DNA from: Siphonodentalium dalli
Taxonomy: Eukaryota > Mollusca > Scaphopoda > Gadilida > Siphonodentaliidae
DNA: 64,000 nucleotides
NCBI GenBank assembly: GCA_032622095.1
Contig: CP136069.1
Location: 102,826,278 to 102,890,277 of the forward strand
Direction of reading: 5' to 3'
A program made the position numbers and the translations under genes. The stretch's first letter is position 1, and the number at the start of each line of letters is the position of its first letter. This document shows, in pieces, positions 1 through 16,700 of this stretch. The notes beneath the pieces are model-generated. The model ran no database searches. It had not been told where the DNA came from and worked only from the letters and a program-made list of their open reading frames with translations.

Positions 1-660
1 GGAGACGAATTGCAGTAATAGAGACTGGTAGTGATAGTGACTGAAATTGAAATTCGCAATGTGAGCGCTTCAAAACAACATTTATGAATGAACTGTGACG
101 TCACATGGAATCGCGTGCAAACATTCCAACGTATATTCATGCGCACTATAACAAAATATTTCCTAGTTTGTATCATTATTTGATTGCCTGCCATAGTAGA
201 TAATATGGTAAAACATATCAGAAAGTACCTATATATGTTGAGTATTTAGTTATATAAAAAACACAGGTGTGGGAGATTTTGTCCATTGAATTTAAATTTC
301 GTTAGACATAATTATGCGCGTGCCATTGCAGGTTAGGAGAATTTAGCAAATCGAGTTAATCGTGTACGTGACACAAATAAACTTGCAGGTTGGGACAATT
401 TACTCAAGAAAACTAATCGTCGGACACAAATCCAACGATTTTGGCTTTAAAAACACTTTTAAAATGAAATCGGTATGGTGGATTCTGTCACACGAATGGT
501 AGATAACGTGTTATAACGTGTTACATGCACAGTGGATCACAGTGTGTTTGTGCCAAGAATCTCCGTCGCAGGTTCGGTAGTGATGTTCGGGAATCTTCGG
601 GGGATCTTAGCACCGAGTGATGTTCGGGAATCATCGGGGGATCTTAGCGGCCGAAGAATT
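1..660. other. 5' flanking sequence, no gene recognised
   Basis: AT-rich sequence with no convincing coding signal. At about 575-650 a segment of about 40 bp, containing GATGTTCGGGAATC and GGGGGATCTTAGC, is duplicated in tandem. The first SURF4 coding exon was looked for here and not found: no short start-bearing segment ends in a donor of the right phase. Confidence 0.4.
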
Positions 661-1070
661 CTATTTTTGCGACAGAGCCTTCTCCATCATAGCTCCAACA
701 TTGTGGAACAAACTCCCGGACGTTTTGAGGCTTACGGATGATCGTTTAGAATTCCGTAAACTTTTAAAAGACACATCTTTTTAAAATAGCTTATGGACTC
801 AACTGAAATGTTTAACTGACTTTATCTGGAGCTTCTCTTCGATTGACTTTTTAATCATTAATTTAAATCTGTGATTTTTTTTTTACTTTTTAGGATTTGC
901 CATATCTTAGACTTATTTTATCCGCGTGTTTGCTCTTTTATCCTATAGTATGATGTTCTTTTATATATATATATTTGTTTTTATCACATATTTTATGTAA
1001 CAGCGCCTATGAACACAACTCTGTAGTGAAATAGGCGCTCTACAAATGTTAATAATAATAATAATAGTGG
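660..1070 (+). mobile_element. 3' end of a non-LTR retrotransposon (CR1/L2-like relic)
   Basis: Positions 671-781 are open in one frame and encode the ending typical of CR1/L2/Jockey-type LINE reverse transcriptases: DRAFSIIAPTLWNKLP, a short charged stretch, then FRKLLKDTSF before a TAA at 782-784. An AT-rich 3' tail follows. It ends in an imperfect inverted pair (AGCGCCTAT and ATAGGCGCT, about 1001-1037) and then an AAT microsatellite, a common LINE/SINE 3' signature in marine invertebrates. Everything upstream of these 37 codons is missing, so this is a 5'-truncated dead copy. The clade is inferred from the C-terminal motif alone. Confidence 0.65.
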
Positions 1071-1825
1071 TCTCGGTATCAAAGATGGAACTTCCGACCA
1101 TGTCGCCATCACTATCTGTATATTAGATACGTGCTGTTGAATCTTTGTCATTGGATCCAACATAGAATATTACATTTAAGCAACACTATAACAAAACATG
1201 CAATGAACATACCTTTTATAATCAGTGGAAACCAAACAATTTATGTCAAGAATTGCAAAGTTCACTTGAATAGTTCTGTATTTAGACTTGACTGATTCTG
1301 CTCTTCGGTCACTTGTTGTCATGGGGATTCCCTGGAAGATGGAATTACAAAGCTGTGCTGAGTAGCTCCGGCGTACATGTCCGGTGGAACTCCCAAAAGA
1401 ACACACTAATTAGCAAAGACACAACACTCTTCCCCAGTTTAAAAAAAATGCTTGAATGTATCCACTCCAAATAAAAAACAATGGGACTCCAAACACTCTG
1501 TGATTTACAATGCCCGAAGAGAGAAGTTTGCCCCGACTAAGAGTCGTACAAGACCTCAGAAGCCAAATTGAGGTTGGAAACGCAGTTCCTCTATATGTAC
1601 ACATAGATGCTAGGGAAATATATTCCCTCAATGGAAAGCCTTAAAGGAGATTTAAGATCTCCAGACTCATTACAACCAAATTGGGTCTTACATCTCCTAG
1701 TTGGGCGAGGTTTAATATCTCGATCTTCGGGATAGCCCTCAATGAACGTACATGTATCTAATAATAATTCATAGATTACACCCTACTCGACTAAAATTGA
1801 AAGTAGCACACGGTTGGCAGAGATA
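1071..1825. other. Non-coding stretch, nothing recognised
   Basis: No supported gene. Small open frames here show no family motifs. Around 1640-1740 there are loose repeats of a TTTAAGATCTCC / TTTAATATCTCG type. Confidence 0.4.
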
Positions 1826-2215
1826 GCTCCCAGTAATTAGCATTGCGAGAGCATACTACTTGTATGTGCCCCCAATTCGGACGGAGGGTCCCAGTAATTG
1901 ATAATGTCTTGATAACATGTCAGATGGACATTCCCAGTGATTTGCAATGTCGCTCTAACAAATTCGGATGGAGAGCTGGTAATGCCCCTATAACAATGGC
2001 AGATGGACACTCCCAGTAATTGGTACTGTTCCTTTACCTAATTCAGATGGACACTTCCAGTAATTGGTTGTGTCCCTATAGCAATGGCAGATGGACATTC
2101 CCAGTGGTAATGTCCCGATTACAATTTCAGAATGACATTTCCAGTGACTAGTAAAGTCCCCATATTAACCATTTCAGATGGACATTCCCAGTAATTGGTA
2201 ATGTCCCTATAACAT
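1826..2215 (+). repeat. Imperfect minisatellite (units about 40-70 bp)
   Basis: The phrase CAGATGGACATTCCCAGT, followed by AATTGGTAATGTCCC, recurs about seven times with substitutions. Examples lie near 1923, 1992, 2046, 2090, 2129 and 2177. Spacing varies from about 40 to 70 bp, so this is an irregular and degenerate tandem array. Confidence 0.7.
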
Positions 2216-2430
2216 TGTTGACTACACTCACCCTTCCGTTCTAGTGGGATATCACATAAAACCTTTCGGCATTTTTGAAGCGCATGATAGTCAACATCCT
2301 GCTCACTTGCATCTCCTTTCGATCCATGTGGATGGAGAGTCATCGGTTTCTCTATTTGATTGGCAAGGGTGAGTAAACATTCGAGTATCACATCTTGGTG
2401 ATCAACCTCCTCGGTACTGGAGAGGTCTGA

Positions 2431-2566
2431 TTTTCAAGTCCGATCTACCCAAACATTGACCGATGGGCGGTAATGGGTTGTTCGATCTTTGTGCGTCTGG
2501 AGTAACTCCCACATTGCAGAGAAGAACTGACTTTTGATGCATGATCCCTGGTTCATTGAAACTTGC
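2431..2566 (-). pseudogene. Fragment of a Ty3/gypsy-type integrase core
   Basis: One minus-strand frame reads NQGSCIKSQFF, then MWELLQTHKDRTTHYRPS, then VDR and an in-frame TGA. This resembles the gypsy integrase core around its second Asp (DQG...F...MC.LL...K.RTT.Y.P...N..VER). The Asp of DQG is read as Asn and the stop follows at once, so it is inactive. The same frame stays open from the stop down to about 2219 but shows no motif I recognise. The assignment rests on a short motif. Confidence 0.4.
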
Positions 2567-2983
2567 AGTGGACAATGTTTCTGCTGTTCGATTGGGGAGG
2601 TGAAATATTTCATTCATTTGGTGAATTGACCAGTGTTCATAAGAATGTATTTGTTCCCTGTGTTACTATGTTGTGGGATTTTAACTTTTGTAAACAAAAG
2701 ATTTTTCATGCCTTAACTAACCGTTAATCTCCCTTTTGAGGTCTGAAACTGAAAGTACAGCACCCTTTCGTTGTTTTGCCAACTTAATCAATTGACTATC
2801 TCAGATTAGAAGCTTCTTGTTTAGTAATATTTTGTTATTTATGTGGAATTACATTTCACGCAACGCTGGTACTACATCATGGTTGCAATCCCTATTGATT
2901 TGGTTGGATGACTTAATATATTGAGAGAGGGGAAAGAACCCTAAAAGCAAATATGACCTCCCCCTCCCCAATCCCGACTTTAA

Positions 2984-5490
<2,507 letters not shown>

Positions 5491-5608
5491 TACACTACGG
5501 ATACACAAGCCAGATTAATCAACAGCAGTCCAGTGTACTGCTTGGTACATGTATATACCAGTACACCAGACAGCTGTTGATTAATCTGGCTTGTGTATCC
5601 GTAGTGTA
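5491..5608. repeat. Long near-perfect hairpin (118 bp)
   Basis: The two 50-bp arms (5491-5540 and 5559-5608) are inverted copies. The outer 35 bp, beginning TACACTACGGATACACAAGC, match perfectly and the inner 15 bp carry about three mismatches. The 18-nt loop is itself partly palindromic (TTGGTACATG...). This could be a miniature palindromic element or a transcribed stem-loop inside the intron. No flanking target duplication was clear. Confidence 0.85.
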
Positions 5609-5881
5609 CAGTATTCTGTCAATGGCATCGCCACTTGTGTCATAATAATATACCCTATATATAATGCTTCTTTGTGTACTGACGGCAACCCGTGTTATTA
5701 TGTAATAGCAACTTACTCAGTGCCAGTTAAAATTTTATTTTATTTTGATCGAATTGTCTTGTTAAATTAATATCATATACTTAATGTTCAGAAAAATTTA
5801 TAGCATTTTGATACTTTGATCACTGAAATCCAACAATAAATAGTTAAGTAACAAATATTTAGCATATTTTTTTTCCATTTT
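5609..5881. other. Intronic AT-rich spacer, nothing recognised
   Basis: No open frame or repeat of note between the hairpin and the first family A element. Confidence 0.5.
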
Positions 5882-7187
5882 AGCTCAACTTTACTTTGGA
5901 TTTTACTCTATGCATGACTAAATCCTTTGGCGCGGCCTACAGGTCGTAGCTTTGGTCGGATCTTCATGAAATTTGTCATGGATGTTAACAATGACATGTA
6001 GATGGGAACGAGTCATTTTGGGGTTGTTCGGCCAAAAACCATGATCCTTTGGCGCGGGCTACAGGTCGTAGCTTTGGTCGGATCTTCATGAAATTTGTCA
6101 TGTATGTTAACAATGACATGTAGATGGGAACGAGTCCTTTTGGGGTCATTCGGCCAAAAAACATGGCCGCTAGCGACCATCTTGGATTTCAAAATTAAAT
6201 CCATTAAATCCATTCGTCTGACCATCATGAAATTTGTCATGGATGTTAATATTGAAATGTTGATGGGAACGAGTCATTTTGGGGTCGTTCGGCCAAAAAA
6301 CATGGCCACCAGCAGCCATCTTGGATTTTACTCTTTGCATGACTAAATACTTTGGAGCGGGCTACAGGTCGTAGCTTTGGTCAGATCTTCATGAAATTTG
6401 TCCTGGATGTTAACAATGACATGTAGATGGGAACGAGTCATTTTGGGGTTATTCGGCCAAAAAACATGGCCGCTAGCAGCCATCTTGGATTTTACTCTTT
6501 GCATGACTAAATCCTTTGGCGCAGGCTACTGGTCGTAGCTTTGGTCGGATCTTCATGAAATTTGTCATGGATGTTAACAATGACATGTAAATGGGAAACG
6601 AGTCATTTTGGGGTCGTTCGGCCATAAAACATGGCCACCAGCAGCCATCTTGGATTTTACTCTTTGCATGACTAAATACTTTGGAGCGGGCTACAGGTCG
6701 TAGCTTTGGTCAGATCTTCATGAAATTTGTCCTGGATGTTAACAATGACATGTAGATGGGAAACGAGTCATTTTGGGGTTATTTGGCCAAAAAACATGGC
6801 CGCTAGCAGCCATCTTGGATTTTACTCTTTGCATGACTAAATCCTTTGGTGCAGGCTACAGGTTGTAGCTTTGGTCGGATCTTCATGAAATTTGTCATGG
6901 ATGTTAACAATGACATTTAGATGGGAACTAGTCATTTTGGGGTTATTCGGAAAAAAACATGGCTGCCGGTGGCCATTTTAGAATTTATTCTTTGCATCAC
7001 TAAATCCTTGGGCACACCATACTCACCACATCCCTGATCTGATCATTATGAAACTTGTCATGAATGTTGATATTGACATGTACATCTTGTCTTACTTAAA
7101 CATTTCACCTTTCCTATTCCTCCATTTACTGTCAACCATTAAATTATTCCCCTACCTAAGTTGAGCTGCAGCGTCATTGACACTTTC
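5882..7187 (+). mobile_element. Family A element, copy A1 (left end truncated internally)
   Basis: It begins with AGCTCAACTTTACTTTG and then passes directly into the tandem monomers, so half of the left hairpin and the CCGTC-rich leader are missing. The monomers are of the type with GCATGACTAAAT and TTTGGCGC. It ends with the subfamily-2 right end (TTAGCACC, TTTACTGTCAACC, CTACCTAAGTTGAGCT), a slightly imperfect terminal hairpin and CACTTTC. No coding content. See copy A2 for the family description. Confidence 0.8.
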
Positions 7188-7745
7188 ATATTTTATTCAA
7201 AATGTCGCAAATATATCGTCATATATTACATAAATTACAGCCCCAAACACATAAATATCCGAAAATAGGTCGCAATTTGGTGGTATCTACCCAAAAATTG
7301 TAGAAGATTTATAGACTACGGATGATTACCCATATAGTATGAGTTGTCATGCGGAGAATTTGGCCATGGCAAATGGTCTGACCCAACATTGAATAAAAAG
7401 CATAAATTGCTATAAAATTATATAAAAGTAAGCATTTCTGCAAACAATCTCGTCTGTGAGTAATGTTTTCTCAAAAGAATCACGTCCCAAACGAGTTAAT
7501 GATTAATGAATTTATAAGATAAGTAACTCTTGTCCGAGTTATCGAAAAACAATAATAATATATTGTAACAACCAGCTCGTTTACCAACAAACAAAAAGCC
7601 ATATGGTATAGCTTAAAACCACAGATCCTGGATCTAATTACACGTCGGTCCGATTTCTGGTGCTAACATATATAGATAGGTCGACAAACGCGTCAAATAT
7701 AGTTTCATATACCGACATTAATATATAATACCAAAGGCCTTATTA
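7188..7745. other. Intronic spacer between family A copies
   Basis: AT-rich single-copy-looking sequence with no recognised gene or repeat. Confidence 0.5.
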
Positions 7746-10700
7746 GATTAACTTTACTTTGTAAAGTTTGAGCTATTGCCATGGCTTGGTATCCGTCGTC
7801 CGTGTGTGTGTGTGCGTGATGCGTCAACAATTTCCTTTAGCACGGGCTACAGTTCGTACCTTTGGTCCGATTATTATGAAATTTGTCATGGATGTTGACA
7901 TTGACATGTAGATGGGAACGAGTCATTTTGGGGTCATTCGGAAAAAAAACATGGCCGCCAGGGGCCATCTTGGATTTCAAAATTCAATCCATTAGCACGG
8001 GCTACAGGCCGTACCGTTCGTCTTATTGTCATGAAATTTGTCATGGATGTTAATATTGACATGTAGATGGGAACGAGTACATGTAATTTTGGGGTCATTT
8101 GGCCAAAAAACATGGCCGCCAGCAGCCATCTTGGATTTTACTCTTTGTATGACTAAATTCTTTAGCACAGGCTACAGGTCGTACCTTTAGTCTGATCATC
8201 ATAAAATTTGTCATGGATGTTAACAATGACATGTAGATGGGAACGAGTTATTTTGGGGTCAATCGGCCAAAAAACATGGCCGCCAGCAGCCATCTTGGAT
8301 TTTACTCTTTGTATGACTAAATCATTTAGCACGGGCTACAGGTCGTACTTTTAGTCTGATCATCATAAAATTTGTCATGAATGTTAATAATGACATGTAG
8401 ATGGGAACAAGTCATTTTGGGGTCATTCGGCCAAAAAACATGGCCACCAGAAGCCATCTTGGATTTTACTCTTTGTATGACTAAATCCTTTAGCACGGAC
8501 TACAGGTCGTACCTTGAGTCTGATCATCATGAAATTTTTCGTGGCTGTTGAAATTTTGGGGTCATTTGGATGAAAAACATGGCCGCCAGTGGCCATCTTT
8601 GATTTCAAAATTCAATCCATTAGCACAGGCTACAGGTCGTACTGTTCGTCTGATCATCATAAAATTTATCATGGATGTTAATATTGACATGTAGATGGGA
8701 ACGATTAATTTTGGGGTCATTCGGCCAAAAAACATGACCGCAGCAGCCATCTTGGATTTTACTCTTTGTATGACTAAATCCTTTAGCACGGGCTACAGGT
8801 CGTACCTTTAGTCTGATCATCATAAAATTTGTCATGGATGTTAGCAATGACATGTAGATTGGAACGAGTCATTTTGAGGTCATTCGGCAAAAAAACATGG
8901 CCGCCAGCAGCCATCTTGGATTTTACTCTTTGTATGACTAAATCATTTAGCACGGGCTACAGGTCGTACTTTTAGTCTGATCATCATAAAATTTGTCCTG
9001 GATGTTAACAATGCCATGTAGATGGGAACGAGTCATTTTGGGGTCATTCGTCCAAAAAACATGGCAGCCAGCGGCCATCTTTGATTTCAAAATTCAATCC
9101 ATTAGCGCAGGCTACAGGTCGTACCTTTAGTCTGATCATCATAAAATTTGTCACGGATGTTAGCAATGACATGTAGATTGGAACGAGTCATTTTGAGGTC
9201 ATTCGGCCAAAAAACATGGCCGCCAGCAGCCATCTTGGATTTTACTCTTTGTATGACTAAATCAGTTAGCATGGGCTACAGGTCGTACTTTTAGTCTGAT
9301 CATCATAAAAAATTTCGTGGCTGTTGAAATTGGAATGTAGACGGGAACGAGTCATTTTGGGGTCATTTGGATGAAAAACATGGCCGCCAGTGGCCATCTT
9401 GGATTTTACTCTTTGTATGACTAAATTCTTTAGCATGGGCTACAGGTCGTACTTTTAGTCTGATCATCATAAAATTTGTCCTGGATGTTAACAATGTCAT
9501 GTAGATGGGAACGAATCATTTTGGGGTCATTTGTCCAAAAAACATGGCCGGCATCAGCCATCTTGGATTTTACTCTTTGTATGACTAAATTCTTTAGCAT
9601 GGGCTACAGGTCGTACCTTTAGTCTGATCGTCATAAAATTTGTCTTGGATGTTAATATTGACATGTAGATGGGAACGAGTAATTTTGGGGTCATTCGGCC
9701 AAAAAACATGGCTGCCAGCAGCCATCTTGGATTTTACTCTTTGTATGACTAAATTCTTTAGCACAGGCTACAGGTCGTACCTTTAGTCTGATCATCATAA
9801 AATTTGTCATGGATGTTAACAATGACATGTAGATGGGAACGAGTCATTTTGGGGTCAATCGGCCAAAAAACATGGCCGCCAGCAGCCATCTTGGATTTTA
9901 CTCTTTGTATGACTAAATCATTTAGCACGGGCTACAGGTCGTACTTTTAGTCTGATCATCATAAAATTTGTCATGAATGTTAATAATGACATGTAGATGG
10001 GAACGAGTCATTTTGGGGTCATTCGGCCAAAAAACATGGCCACCAGAAGCCATCTTGGATTTTACTCTTTGTATGACTAAATCCTTTAGCACGGACTACA
10101 GGTCGTACCTTGAGTCTGATCATCATGAAATTTTTCGTGGCTGTTGAAATTGGAATGTAGATGGGAACGAGTCATTTTGGGGTCATTTGGATGAAAAACA
10201 TGGCCGCCAGTGGCCATCTTTGATTTCAAAATTCAATCCATTAGCACAGGCTACATGTCGTACTGTTCGTCTGATCATCATAAAATTTAACATGGATGTT
10301 AATATTGACATGTAGATGGGAACGATTAATTTTGGGGTCATTCGGCCAAAAAACATGACCGCAGCAGCCATCTTGGATTTTACTCTTTGTATGACTAAAT
10401 CCTTTAGCACGGGCTACAGGTCGTACCTTGAGTCTGATCATCATAAAATTTGTCATGGATGTTAGCAATGACATGTAGATTGGAACGAGTCATTTTGAGG
10501 TCATTCGGCAAAAAAACATGGCCGCCAGCAGCCATCTTGGATTTTACTCTTTGTATGACTAAATCATTTAGCACGGGCTACGGGTCGTACTTTTAGTCTG
10601 ATCATCATAAAATTTGTCCTGGATGTTAACAATGACATGTAGATGGGAACGAGTCATTTTGGGGTCATTCGTCCAAAAAACATGGCAGCCAGCAGCCATC

Positions 10701-13700
10701 TTTGATTTCAAAATTCAATCCATTAGCACAGGCTACAGGTCGTACCTTTAGTCTGATCATCATAAAATTTGTCATGGATGTTAGCAATGACATGTAGATT
10801 GGAACGAGTCATTTTGAGGTCATTCGGCCAAAAAACATGGCCGCCAGCAGCCATCTTGGATTTTACTCTTTGTATGACTAAATCAGTTAGCATGGGCTAC
10901 AGGTCGTACTTTTAGTCTGATCATCATAAAAATTTTCGTGGCTGCTGAAATTGGAATGTAGATGGGAACGAGTTATTTTGGGGTCATTTGGATGAAAAAC
11001 ATGGCCGCCAGTGGCCATCTTTGATTTCAAAATTCAATCCATTAGCACAGGCTACAGGTCGTACTGTTCGTCTGATCATCATAAAATTTATCATGGATGT
11101 TAGCAATGACATGTAGATGGGAACGATTCATTTTGGGGTCATTCGTCCAAAAAACATCATTGGGGTCATTTGGATGAAAAACATGGCCGCCAGTGGCCAT
11201 CTTTGATTTCAAAATTCAATCCATTAGCACAGGCTACAGGTCGTACTGTTCGTCTGATCATCATAAAATTTATCATGGATGTTAGCAATGACATGTAGAT
11301 GGGAACGATTCATTTTGGGGTCATTCGTCCAAAAAACCATCTTGGATTTTACTCTTTGTATAACTAAATCAGTTAGCATGGGCTACAGGTCGTACTTTTA
11401 GTCTGATCATCATAAAAAATTTCGTGGCTGTTGAAATTGGAATGTAGACGTGAACGAGTCATTTTGGGGTCATTTGGATGAAAAACATGGCCGCCAGTGG
11501 CCATCTTTGATTTCAAAATTCAATTGATTAGCACAGGCTACAGGTCGTACTGTTCGTCTGATCATCATAAAATTTATCATGGATGTTAATATTGACATGT
11601 AGATGGGAACGATTAATTTTGGGGTCATTCGACCAAAAAACATGACCGCAGCAGCCATCTTGGATTTTACTCTTTGTATGACTAAATCCTTTAGCACGGG
11701 CTACAGGTCGTACCTTTAGTCTGATCATCATAAAATTTGTCATGGATGTTAGAAATGGCATGTAGATTGGAACGAGTCATTTTGAGGTAATTCGGCCAAA
11801 AAACATGGCCGCAGCAGCCATCTTGGATTTTACTCTTTGTATGACTAAATCCTTTAGCACGGGCTACAGGTCGTACCTTTAGTCTGATCATCATAAAATT
11901 TGTCATGGATGTTAGCAATGACATGTAGATTGGAACGAGTCATTTTGGTGTCATTCGTCCAAAAAACATGGCCGCCAGCGGCCATCTTTGATTTCAAAAT
12001 TCAATCCATTAGCACAGGCTACAGGTCGTACCTTTAGTCTGATCATCATAAAATTTGTCACGGATGTTAACAATGTCATGTAGATGGGAACGAATCATTT
12101 TGGGGTCATTTGTCCAAAAAACATGGCCGGCATCAGCCATCTTGGATTTTACTCTTTGTATGACTAAATTCTTTAGCATGGGCTACAGGTCGTACCTTTA
12201 GTCTGATCGTCATAAAATTTGTCTTGGATGTTAATATTGACATGTAGATGGAAACGAGTAATTTTGGGGTCATTCGGCCAAAAAACATGGCCGCCAGCAG
12301 CCATCTTGGATTTTACTCTTTGTATGACTAAATCATTTAGCACGGGCTACAGGTCGTACTTTTAGTCTGATCATCATAAAATTTGTCAAGAATGTTAATA
12401 ATGACATGTAGATGGGAACGAGTCATTTTGGGGTCATTCGGCCAAAAAACATGGCCACCAGAAGCCATCTTGTATTTTACTCTTTGTATGACTAAATCCT
12501 TTAGCACGGACTACAGGTCGTACCTTGAGTCTGATCATCATGAAATTTTTCGTGACTGTTGAAATTGGAATGTAGATGGGAACGAGTCATTTTGGGGTCA
12601 TTTGGATGAAAAACATGGCCGCCAGTGGCCATCTTTGATTTCAAAATTCAATCCATTAGCACAGGCTACAGGTCGTACTGTTCGTCTGATCATCATAAAA
12701 TTTATCAGGATGTTAATATTGACATGTAGATGGGAACGATTAATTTTGGGGTCATTCGGCCAAAAAACATGACCGCAGCAGCCATCTTGGATTTTACTCT
12801 TTGTATGACTAAATCCTTTAGCACGGGCTACAGGTCGTACCTTTAGTCTGATCATCATAAAATTTGTCATGGATGTTAGCAATGACATGTAGATTGGAAC
12901 GAGTCATTTTGAGGTCATTCGGCAAAAAAACATGGCCGCCAGCAGCCATCTTGGATTTTACTCTTTGTATGACTAAATCATTTAGCATGGGCTACAGGTC
13001 GTACTTTTAGTCTGATCATCATAAAATTTGTCCTGGATGTTAACAATGACATGTAGATGGGAACGAGTCATTTTGGGGTCATTCGTCCAAAAAACATGGC
13101 AGCCAGCGGCCAACTTTGATTTCAAAATTCAATCCATTAGCACAGGCTACAGGTCGTACCTTTAGTCTGATCATCATAAAATTTGTCATGGATGTTAGCA
13201 ATGACATGTAGATTGGAACGAGTCATTTTGAGGTCATTCGGCCAAAAAACATGGCCGCCAGCAGCCATCTTGGATTTTACTCTTTGTATGACTAAATCAG
13301 TTAGCATGGGCTACAGGTCGTACTTTTAGCCTGATCATCATAAAAAATTTCGTGGCTGTTGAAATTGGAATGTAGATGGGAACGAGTTATTTTGGGGTCA
13401 TTTGGATGAAAAACATGGCCGCCAGTGGCCATGTTTGATTTCAAAATTCAATCCATTAGCACAGGCTACAGGTCGTACTGTTCGTCTGATCATCATAAAA
13501 TTTATCATGGATGTTAGCAATGACATGTAGATGGGAACAAGTCATTTTGGGGTCATTCGTCCAAAAAACATGGCCGCCAGCGGCCATCTTTGATTTCAAA
13601 ATTCAATCCATTAGCACAGGCTACAGGTCGTACCTTTAGTCTGATCATCATAAAATTTGTCACGGATGTTAGCAATGACATGTAGATTGGAACGAGTCAT

Positions 13701-16700
13701 TTTGAGGTCATTCGGCCAAAAAACATGGCCACCAGCAGCCATCTTGGATTTTACTCTTTGTATGACTAAATCAGTTAGCATGGGCTACAGGTCGTACTTT
13801 TAGTCTGATCATCATAAAAAATTTCGTGGCTGTTGAAATTTGAATGTAGACGTGAACGAGTCATTTTGGGGTCATTTGGATGAAAAACATGGCCGCCAGT
13901 GGCCATCTTTGATTTCAAAATTCAATTGATTAGCACAGGCTACAGGTCGTACTGTTCGTCTGATCATCATAAAATTTATCATGGATGTTAATATTGACAT
14001 GGAGATGTGAACGATTAATTTTGGGGTCATTCGACCAAAAAACATGACCGCAGCAGCCATCTTGGATTTTACTCTTTGTATGACTAAATCCTTTAGCACG
14101 GGCTACAGGTCGTACCTTTAGTCTGATCATCATAAAATTTGTCATGGATGTTAGCAATGGCATGTAGATTGGAACGAGTCATTTTGAGGTAATTCGGCCA
14201 AAAAACATGGCCGCAGCAGCCATCTTGGATTTTACTCTTTGTATGACTAAATCCTTTAGCACGGGCTACAGGTCGTACCTTTAGTCTGATCATCATAAAA
14301 TTTGTCATGGATGTTAGCAATGACATGTAGATTGGAACGAGTCATTTTGGTGTCATTCGTCCAAAAAACATGGCCGCCAGCGGCCATCTTTGATTTCAAA
14401 ATTCAATCCATTAGCACAGGCTACAGGTCGTACCTTTAGTCTGATCATCATAAAATTTGTCACGGATGTTAACAATGTCATGTAGATGGGAACGAATCAT
14501 TTTGGGGTCATTTGTCCAAAAAACATGGCCGGCATCAGCCATCTTGGATTTTACTCTTTGTATGACTAAATCATTTAGCACGGGCTACAGGTCGTACTTT
14601 TAGTCTGATCATCATAAAATTTGTCATGAATGTTAATAATGACATGTAGATGGGAACGAGTCATTTTGGGGTCATTCGGCCAAAAAACATGGCCACCAGA
14701 AGCCATCTTGGATTTTACTCTTTGTATGACTAAATCCTTTAGCACGGACTACAGGTCGTACCTTGAGTCTGATCATCATGAAATTTTTCGTGGCTGTTGA
14801 AATTGGAATGTAGATGGGAACGAGTCATTTTGGGGTCATTTGGATGAAAAACATGGCCGCCAGTGGCCATCTTTGATTTCAAAATTCAATCCATTAGCAC
14901 AGGCTACAGGTCGTACTGTTCGTCTGATCATCATAAAATTTATCATGGATGTTAATATTGACATGTAGATGGGAACGATTAATTTTGGGGTCATTCGGCA
15001 AAAAAACATGACCGCAGCAGCCATCTTGGATTTTACTCTTTGTATGACTAAATCCTTTAGCACGGGCTACAGGTCGTACCTTTAGTCTGATCATCATAAA
15101 ATTTGTCATGGATGTTAGCAATGACATGTAGATTGGAACGAGTCATTTTGAGGTCATTCGGCAAAAAAACATGGCCGCCAGCAGCCATCTTGGATTTTAC
15201 TCTTTGTATGACTAAATCATTTAGCATGGGCTACAGGTCGTACTTTTAGTCTGATCATCATAAAATTTGTCCTGGATGTTAACAATGACATGTAGATGGG
15301 AACGAGTCATTTTGGGGTCATTCGTCCAAAAAACATGGCAGCCAGCGGCCATCTTTGATTTCAAAATTCAATCCATTAGCACAGGCTACAGGTCGTACCT
15401 TTAGTCTGATCATCATAAAATTTGTCACGGATGTTAGCAATGACATGTAGATTGGAACGAGTCATCTTGAGGTCATTCGGCCAAAAAACATGGCCGCCCG
15501 CAGCCATCTTGGATTTTACTCTTTGTATGACTAAATCAGTTAGCATGGGCTACAGGTCGTACTTTTAGTCTGATCATCATAAAAAATTTCGTGGCTGTTG
15601 AAATTGGAATGTAGACGTGAACGAGTCATTTTGGGGGTCATTTGGATGAAAAACATGGCCGCCAGTGGCCATCTTTGATTTCAAAATTCAATTGATTAGC
15701 ACAGGCTACAGGTCGTACTGTTCGTCTGATCATCATAAAATTTATCATGGATGTTAATATTGACATGTAGATGGGAACGATTAATTTTGGGGTCATTCGA
15801 CCAAAAAACATGACCGCAGCAGCCATCTTGGATTTTACTCTTTGTATGACTAAATCCTTTAGCACGGGCTACAGGTCGTACCTTTAGTCTGATCATCATA
15901 AAATTTGTCATGGATGTTAGCAATGGCATGTAGATTGGAACGAGTCATTTTGAGGTAATTCGGCCAAAAAACATGGCCGCAGCAGCCATCTTGGATTTTA
16001 CTCTTTGTATGACTAAATCCTTTAGCACGGGCTACAGGTCGTACCTTTAGTCTGATCATCATAAAATTTGTCATGGATGTTAGCAATGACATGTAGATTG
16101 GAACGAGTCATTTTGGTGTCATTCGTCCAAAAAACATGGCCGCCAGCGGCCATCTTTGATTTCAAAATTCAATCCATTAGCACAGGCTACAGGTCGTACC
16201 TTTAGTCTGATCATCATAAAATTTGTCTCGGATGTTAGCAATGACATGTAGGTTTTTAACGAGTCATTTTGAGGTCATTCGGCCAAAAAACATGGCCGCC
16301 AGCAGCCATCTTGGATTTTACTCTTTGTATGACTAAATCATTTAGCACGGGCTACAGGTCGTACTTTTAGTCTGATCATCATAAAATTTGTCATGGATGT
16401 TAGCAATGACATGTAGATTGGAACGAGTCATTTTGAGGTCATTTGGCCAAAAAACATGGCCGCCAGCAGCCATCTTGGATTTTACTCTTTCTATGACTAA
16501 ATCAGTTAGCATGGGCTACAGGTCGTACTTTTAGTCTGATCATCATAAAAATTTTCGTGGCTGTTGAAATTGGAATGTAGATGGGAACGAGTTATTTTGG
16601 GGTCATTTGGATAAAAAACATGGCCGCCAGTGGCCATCTTTGATTTCAAAATTCAATCCATTAGCACAGGCTACAGGTCGTACTGTTCGTCTGATCATCA

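Noticed and set aside
2219-2430. Open minus-strand frame with ECLLTLANQIEKPM as a host exon
   Set aside because: Looks fairly protein-like but follows an in-frame stop after an integrase-like fragment. I cannot name a family or find matching splice sites.
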